Source: Dactylorhiza incarnata
Taxonomy: Eukaryota; Streptophyta; Magnoliopsida; Asparagales; Orchidaceae
Reading direction: 5' to 3'
Assembly (NCBI GenBank): GCA_033032865.1
Contig: JAWHQI010000065.1
Coordinates: 8,430,001-8,494,000 of the forward strand
Length of the DNA stretch: 64,000 bases
Each line of letters begins with the position of its first letter. Position 1 is the stretch's first letter. The translations under genes were made by a program, and so were the position numbers. This document shows positions 51,301-60,300 of this stretch, piece by piece. The notes under the pieces were generated by a model that saw nothing but the letters and a program-made list of their open reading frames with translations, made no database searches and was not told the origin of the DNA.

Positions 51301-54300
51301 GAGGAAGAGGAAAGGTAACGGGGATTGTAAGGCGCGGTATAGTAGTAGGGGCTGGTTGGGTCGTAGGTAAAGAATGAAAAGGCTAGTCTTCGAGAAAAGT
51401 CACATCAGCAGACGTAACTACCTTGCGATCGATGGGAGAATAGTATACATAGCATATCTGAGTGTGGGAATAACCAACGAACATAGATCTGGTAGCACGG
51501 GGCACAAGTTTATCTGTTGAAGGACCAAGGCAGTGAACATAGCAGACGCTGCCAAAGACGCAAGGCAGTATGGGAAAGGGCGGTGTGGAGTGCAAGAGAA
51601 GGCTGAAGAGGGTTGCAAAGTTGAGAATTGACGAGAGCATGCGATTGATGAGATAGCAGGCAGTAAACACCACGAAATGCCACTAAAGCTTGGGAACATG
51701 CATCTGAAACATAAGTGAGCGAGCAACCTCAAGAAGGTAACGATTCTTGCGCTCGGCTATACCATTCTATTGGGGGTATAAGCACATGAAGTTTGATGGA
51801 TGATCCTGAACTCAGTACAGAGATGTTGAAAAGCATAACTCGTATATTCGCACGCATTGTCGGTTCGAATATCTTTAATAGAGCTGGAGAACTGTGTACG
51901 AGTCTCAGCAAAAAATGCATGAAATACACTAGTTAGTTCAAAGCGATCGCGTAGTAAATATAACCAGGTCATGTAAGAGCAATCATCAATAGAGGTAAGA
52001 AAATAGCGATAACCAGAAACACTAACTTGTTTATAAGGTCCCCAAATATCAGAATGAACAAAAGTAAAATGAGCACTACTCCGAGTACAATGAGGGGAAA
52101 AAGAAGAACGATGTTGTTTGCCAAAAATACAAGACTCGCGGATGAAGTCAGTGCGGGAGAGATCGGGAAAAGCTTTCTTGAGAACTTGGAGAGGAGCATG
52201 CCTGAGACGTCGGTGTCAATCAACAGGAGTAACGGAGGAGAGAATTATGGGGGGAACGTCCAGAGTATAGAGCCCATTCGACAGTCACTCATTACCAGTG
52301 ATATTATGCGTCCATCGATCTTGCACAACAAAAGAAGAGGGAAAAAATTACGGAGCAATCAAGGTCTTGAGTAAGACGACTAACAGAAAGAAGATTGAAA
52401 TGTGAGCCCGGAACATAAAAACTGAGCGAAGATAGATAGATGAAGTCGTGGGCACATCGCCAGAGCTGCAAACAGGGGTGGTGTCGCCATTTGCAACAGT
52501 GATGAACTTAGGATACGTAGACTCCAAGTACTGAGGAGGCTTCTGTGAGTAATATGATTCGTGGCCCCGGAGTCTACAATCCAAGTTGGATTATGGGAAA
52601 GACAGGGGATACCTTCGTTAGACGCAACAGAGCAAGAGGAACGACAGATCAACCCCGGAAGATACTGGAGCTGGGTGTGCAAGGTATCAATGTCGGTACT
52701 GGTGGTGGAAGGAGCATCGACCGCAATGGAAGTAGGCTGTTGGGGAGGCCGACCATGCTTACGATAGCATGTTGCCTCAAGATGACCATCCCGGCCACAA
52801 TAAGTACATTTGGGACAAGGCCGACCGTTGCGACCCCTGCCCCGAGATGCAGTGCGACTCCCACAAGTTGATGGGGAGGCGGGGTGAGTAGTAGGAGAAT
52901 GTTGGAGAAGAGTCGGAGAGACAGTCCTGGGAGCATCGGAGGCGGTGTCACCTTTAAAAGCATGGAGCACACATTCGAGAGAGAGGGAAAGGTGGAGGAA
53001 AAAAGGATATGGGAACGGACACTGTGTAGATGAGGCGGGACACGAGCCATCACCATGGCGATATCAACAACTTCTTTCTGGGCACGGTGGGCTGTGAGAT
53101 CCACCGTGGGAGGTTAATGTTGAATGCAGGCCTCGAAAAGAGTTTTGGACCTCGCAACAAAGGAGATTAGGTCGACAACCATCACAGGTTCAAGAGATTG
53201 AAGGTCCGTGAATATGTCGAACAGGTGTTACAAACTATCCTTGCCAAAATAGGAAGTGAAGTTCATCCCACATCGCTTTAGCTGTCTCATGATGCATGGC
53301 CATACGATATGGTTCATTGTTCATAGAATTCAGAATTCATGATTGGACGCGGCCATCATCGCAGATCCATTCCTCGGTGGGCTCAGTAGGTGTTGCCTTA
53401 AAAAGATGATAAGGGAGCCCTTTGGTCTGGAGAACACGATAGACGGAGTGTACCCACTCGACAAAGTTCTTCTTGCCACTAAGAGATATAGTGGTGATCC
53501 GAAGTTCATCCGGAACTTCAAGGAGAGGAGTCACGACACGGGTCGGAAGAGACGGGGCATCAGTGGAGTTCATTGTCTGACAAAGAAAGAGAAGAACCCT
53601 CGAGGGAGAGAGGAGGCGGGCACTAGTACCAACCTTGGCACTGTCAAAATAAGAGCAGCAGGCAGAGTCGGCGGTGAGAGGAGACACTTGGCGATAAGAG
53701 ATCCTCGGGAAACAGAGGTGCAGCCAAAATGCGTGATGCGAACATTTTTGGCGCAGTCAGAAGGGGAAAAGGAGGAATCCCGGGAGAGGGGCCGGTGCGG
53801 ATAGCAGTTAGCGAGCACTAGCAGCGGCGAGAAGTCTCGGCACAAGTCGAAGGAAGAGAATGCGGGCTTAACGAGCTCAGGAGAGACAGACTATAACGGC
53901 CTGAAGTCCGCCACAATTTAATTTCTTTCTTCTGAGCGGTTTTTCACAATTAAATAACGCAACAATTCTAATAAATATAGTACAAGAGTGGTACCAGGAG
54001 AACATAAAATAATTTTTTATTCATTAAGCATAATTTACATCATGCCACAAAATTCTAACCCGTGATCGTATCGTATCCTTCTCTTGTTTCCTTTCTGCCT
54101 CCGCATGTACCATCTAGCGGGGCTTGGTACGTTGGCGGTCTGATCCTAAAAAGAGAAATCATCAACCAGTTAGTTTAGAAAACTAAGTGAGTTCCTTACC
54201 TCTTCAACCGCACTACAGGCAAACACGAAGAATCAGCATCAATATGCAGTTATATATTTTTATATGAACATGTGTAATAGAAAAAGTGAAACAGTAGAGT

Positions 54301-57300
54301 AAGCAGTACAAGTACAGTAGCAGTGAACTGGTACAAAAGAAAAAAACTGTTTCACATATCAAGTTCATTATTTCTTTTATTCCTCTTCACTTTTGTATTC
54401 AAAATTCTTCTTCATTTTTGTATTCAATTCAAAGTTCTTTTATCATATCTCGTTCTTCAGAAATGCTGATGATTATTGTCAAATTTATCAGTCATTTGAG
54501 CCCATCAAATCCATGTCATATCTAGGGCGATCAAACACGTTTCAAGCTTCCACGCCTCCTAGATTAGACAATTTTGTACCAGTTTAGGGTGATTGAACAC
54601 ACAACCTTCCGTGGAACCATCAAATTATGTAGGAGTTCTACCACCCTTACGAGGTGTAGGAGTTCTACCTCCCCCCCCCCCCCCCTACGAGGCTGACCCT
54701 TAGGATTTCTATGTGTCGACACACACTCAGTTTCTTATTCTTTTCATATTCAATTCATATTCATTTTCAAAATATAGGAATAATTATATAAATTTCCCCT
54801 CATAGTTTCTATCACTTGTTAATTCATGTTTAGCCTTTTAGCGATTTCATATTTTCAGTGATTTCAAATCTTCAAATTTCTTCAATTTATATTCAGAGTC
54901 CATGCAAGGAAGTAGCTCAGAGTAAAGTAATTCTACATGTTCATATTTCAAAATAATTCAAATGTATACGTAATCAAAACGGTAAGGACTCGCCATAGCT
55001 TTTCTTTTTCCCTTGTCCTTCATAGAGTTCTCGTTGCGTCTATCGACGGACGTCATCCTCTATAGCATCAAAGAAATCATTTACTTTAGGGTTGCCCCGT
55101 TAAATAGTTACACAAGTAGACTCCTAAGACAGTCACAACTGCAACCTATAGGAGTTGCCTATGGAAGGAATGACTTAGGTGACTCAAAACAAGAAGGCAA
55201 AGTTCAGATTTCTACCATTTAGAAGATCATATTTCAGCCACTCAAACTATCCCACAAGAGCCACTAATGGCAGCCAACAAAAGTCAACATATGGGCAGCC
55301 AACCACAACACTCAAGAGCCAACAATAGTCGTCAGCAGCACCAAAGGCAGCCAACAATAGCAGTCCAATAACTCAAGGGAAACAGCCAGCCAACACAAGC
55401 AACAGCACAGTAGTCATAACTTTCCCCCATCATGAATAGCATACCAATGAGCCACAAAAACCACACAGCAGGCCAACACTAGTTCAGCCCAAAAGCAGTG
55501 CCCAAATCAAAATTCAAGAGGCAATCGTCAAATTTTCCCTATCAGGAAACCTAGACGGACAACATATGCATATAGAAATCAAATCCCTCATTTGCAAATC
55601 CTAATCGACCAAGCCATAGCCTAACAGTTATAATAACTGCTACATTTCAGTAATTGGAAAGTAGAGGGTGAGTGGGAGAGGGGGGAGAGGGACCAAGGTC
55701 CAATTCAGAAATTTTCCCCCAATCTGGAACCCTAATCGATCAAGCTTATTTTCAGCACATCAAAACCAGATTTCAGAAATTAACAGAAGAAGAGGGGGAG
55801 AGAAGCTCACAGTGAGGAGATTTCAGCCCAAACTGCTGGCCCTAGTCCAAAACCAGCCAACCAACTAACACCAAAGCTGCAGGAAAGCAGCAGCAGCACA
55901 AGAGGACAGCAGAGGCACAAGAAGAGGGCAGCAGATTATTCAATCTCTCCCAGAACTAACGTTAGAAGGAGCTAGAAGGAGAGATGCAGCCGAACCCTAG
56001 CGTCTCTCAGCCTATCAAGTGCTCCAGGCGGTGGAATAGAAAGTATCGGGATAAGGAAAGTTGGATAGGGGAATTAAATCAGTCCACCGCCTCTCCAAAT
56101 TGATAAGGATAAGACAATTCAGCCAAATAAGCATAGCTGAATATAAATATATCATATTTCATAATCCTCCGCTTAAAGCATAAGTAGACAAATTCAGTGA
56201 AAGCAACCAGCCGGCTCACTATGAACCCCAAGCAGTCAAGGTTCAAATGCCAATAATTCAGCCCTCATCAAATCAGCCTTCATTAAATAACCAGTTAGCT
56301 CCTCTTAACCTAACCAGCCATCAACATGACTCCAATCCACCTCCATCAAATTAGTACATATATATTTCGATAACAAAAATTAAATTAAATACGAAACGAA
56401 CGCCACAAAACATCAAAAATCTCGAACTTCAAAAATAAATTGTGCGACGTCGCATCGGCACTGAATTTCTTTTTCATCATAGGGAAATTAATTTATTCTT
56501 TTCCTATATATTAAAATATGAAATGTATTTAATATACAAGATCGGGCTTCGGGTCTTGCACGGACACTATGGTCGCGGTCACAATCTGAGTCTCGTTGGA
56601 GGTCCAGCAAGCTTAGTAGAGGGCGTAGGCAGGAAGCAAGTTCGAAGAAGACAGTCTGGCGCAGGAGAGGCAGACACGGTCACGCTCACAAAACTGTGTC
56701 GCGGTAGCCAATCGGATGTAGGCAGCGAGTTCACATAGCTCGTAGAATGCTGGCAGACAGAAGGGAGATGGCGGTCCCAAAGAACAGCTTGAAAGGCTAT
56801 AAAAGCAACCAAGGAGAGCTAGAGAGGGGTTCTCTCGAGAAACAGACATAGCTCGTAGAAGAGAGTTGTGGTTAGATGAGAAAACCGCAAGAGGAAAAAA
56901 AAACCGAGCCCGTATGGGCTCAAGCCGAGAGCGACAACGAAAAAAATGAAAAATCAGGATTTTGATGGCTCTGATACCATGTAGAATAATATTGAAGAGA
57001 GATAAAATTCAACATTAAATTAATTTCTCAAAAATCCGTCAACTATCAATACAATTATTTGTACAATTATATATAGAAAGAGAGAGAGGAGACTACATTT
57101 CATTCTAAGGTGTGGGACTAAATGCTAAGGAGGTGATGGGCTCTAATTGGGTCTGCTTTATGGGCTTTGTACAAATTCTCTTAACAGCTACCAAGAAAGG
57201 CTTCGAGGACAGCTAATTTTCTACTCAATTCCTAGATAGATGGAATCTCTTAACAAATATTAGAATAACAACTACCTAGAATAGTTATCCCAAAATGATG

Positions 57301-60300
57301 GATTAACGCTTAACCACATATTTCATGTGACATTCTTGATGAAGTACTGAGGAGCTAGGTATCACCTCCCAACAATTCTCTCACATGTTTCTTAGCACCA
57401 CAATTAGAGCAAACCTATTTAGATTTTTCTGGGGCAGTAATTCTAGGTTGATGCATGTCAGTCTCGCCTTTTGAATCATTATTCCATCTCCTCTCATCTT
57501 CCACCATAGACAATTTTTCATAATTCATGAATCCACTCTCTACTTATTTGAATTCTGTGAGATTCACCACGAAGATAACTAGAAACAATATCTAAATCTG
57601 GGACAATGTCTCTAGCCAATATCTGAACTTTTTGGTACTAAAGCACAAGACGTAATTCAACAAGTACTTCAAGCATTCACCTTTGACTTAGCTCTTTGTG
57701 ATGCCTTTCAAACTCAGTGCATATAGGACATCTCTCAACATCATAGTATTGAATTAATCTCCTCTCACTTTTGAGTAAGTCTCATATACTAATTTTTAAA
57801 GAGAGTTTTTCTTTCCATATATCTGAACTCAGTGTTCCTTCGAGTAGTTCTTCTAACGCACGTTCAACAAGTGTTTGGCATTGTGACACAACATGGTGTG
57901 ATAACTCTAGATTCCATTGAGTGAATGATTCGTGTTATACAGTTAAGTTTTCTTATTGCCACTCCTCATAGATAGCATTCGTTAATGGAGTTTTAGTTCT
58001 ATTAATCCAATAATATACCTTAGTTTTCTCTTGCTCCCAATGAACATCTTCATAGACTAAGCCCAAATGAAGTCAATCTCTCCATTTATTTTCACATTTG
58101 TAACTCACAGTATTAGATATATTTGGCTCTATCCATGGACAAAATAGCATAAGAGAAAGAGCAATCATAACTGAAAGAGAGTACCAACCTCTAAAATCCA
58201 AGAAAGAACTGACAACGGCTCCCACAGACACAAACTGGCCAAACACCACTAGGAAGAACAGCTTTGCACTTCATACCTAATGACGGAAAACCTACAGACC
58301 CTGACGATACCAACTGAAGTATGAGGAAACTAGGGACAGAGAAATCATCATCAAATATGGGTCATCATCATCGAATATGGATCATCATCATCGAATATGG
58401 GTCACCATCATCGAATATGGGTCATCGTAATGGAATAGAGGCGTCGTCGGCAGTTCATTCGGAGCTGGTCAAAGATCGTCCGCGGTAGAAAGTGTGAGAA
58501 GCTTCAAACAATGTGATATAACAGTGGAAGGTGATCAACAATACGTTGAAAACATGCGCAATTACTTAGAATCACAAGATGTCACTGTGACTTGCTCGGA
58601 TACCATGAAGAGTAAGAAGAAGAAGAGTACGTGAGAATGGAAACACCCTAAATACAACACATTCTAGCTCACAGTCCTCATGATCCCCTTTTCATGTGAA
58701 CTCTGCAGTAGGGTTGCCGAAATACTCCACACACTGGAATAATAAAACAAAGTCGGATATATTAGCCCACCAAAAATGAAGACAGAATCCTAATGAGGGT
58801 CATATAATATTGGGTCGGTCTTAGCTTCAAGTAAATTACTTTTAACAGAAAAATCATTATTTATATCCATATTCTTTTAAATAAACCCATCATACAAGGT
58901 ACTATTTATACTTTAATAAGATAATCAAATAATTGCTAATATGACCTCTGCTAAAAAGGCATATCATTCTTCAATCTTTGTTCTACTAATTTGAAGATCT
59001 TTATCTTCTAAACAATATCTTCATTGTTCTAGCTTGCGGTTTAACACAATAGATATCTTACTAATGAGATTTATGTCATCATCAAAAATCATTCACAAAG
59101 GCACCTTGCTTTGATTGAAAATTCTTTAGTCACTCTACAACTACCTGTAAAATTAGTTCATACTCCAAGAACAAACTTTCACAGAAAATATCACAAATTT
59201 ATCTACATTGTATCAAAACTATTGTAATTAACTATGAAGTACTGATAATAAGACAATAAGTTGTGGTCACTAGATTTCTTAACATGCTTATCCGCATTGG
59301 TCTGCAAACAATGCAAAAAATTTTAGAAGTGAATTATAGTCGCATGCAATATGAGGTAGTGGTGCAGGCACAAAAATTACAAGGTATCAGAAGTGCAAAA
59401 AGTTCTTACCCGACTAAATCAGCCGCAAGAACGGATCTAAGAAGCTCCGATCGAGATGGTAGTGTTCTGTGAATTTCTGATGAAGGAAAAGGTGTGTGTA
59501 GGAACCAACCAACTTTCATCTTGCTGTTATATTCTTTCAGGCATTTCGGAAGATACATGAGGTGGTAATCATGGCACCACACAACATCCCCCTCTTCATA
59601 GTGTTGATTTACAACATCAGCAAACATCTGGTTGGCCCTTTTATATGCATCAAACTGAGACTGGAAGCTGCGAGTTGTTGCAAGCCTATCTTCTTGAGGA
59701 AGTCCCAGATAATGAAAAAGCGGCCATAGGATATTGTTGCAGTAGCCATTGTAGTATTGATGCACTATTTCCTCATCAAGAAAAACTGGAATGCATCTCT
59801 GCCAGAAAGAGATACTCATGCGCCAAATTATAGTTCTTAATCCTAAACTCAAAGTAAACTGCATAAAAAGAAAGCTTAGAATGTTTAAGAACCTTCTCAG
59901 CCAGTGCCTTTCTAAGCGCCTTCTGCCCAACTACATCAGGCACATTCACACCAGCCCATCCAATCCATTTAGCATCAACATCCTTCACACCTACACAAAC
60001 ATGAAGGTAAGAAGAAAAAAATTCATACTCAAATTACCATTCATACAAGGTAATTTTTTTTCAAATAATTATACCAATCGCATGAACTTGAATAGAAGAA
60101 AACCACAAAACCGACTTCATGACATCCTAATGCCACTTACCGAGAAGTGCACTGACCAGGCCTCCGGCACTGATCTCCAGCGACCATGAATCTTCACCAC
60201 GCCGGAAAGCAGACACAGGAAGTCGGTTAGCCACCACTAGCAGCCGCTGCTTCATGGGTTTCCCCTCCGCCGCCCCAATTCCATCTCGAAGTGTCCTCGA

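Larger units (their letters stand above)
49722..57186 (-). mobile_element. Element L: minus-strand copia of the K family, 3' end truncated
   Basis: It comprises 5' LTR (57186-56980), PBS TGGTATCAGAGCC (56979-56967), leader interrupted by a probable solo LTR, gag (53687-52649), protease, integrase, RT and RNase H down to about 49722. Protein order and motifs match element K closely. There are many stops. The RNase H tail and the 3' LTR are missing, with a gypsy LTR fragment in their place. Confidence 0.85.
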
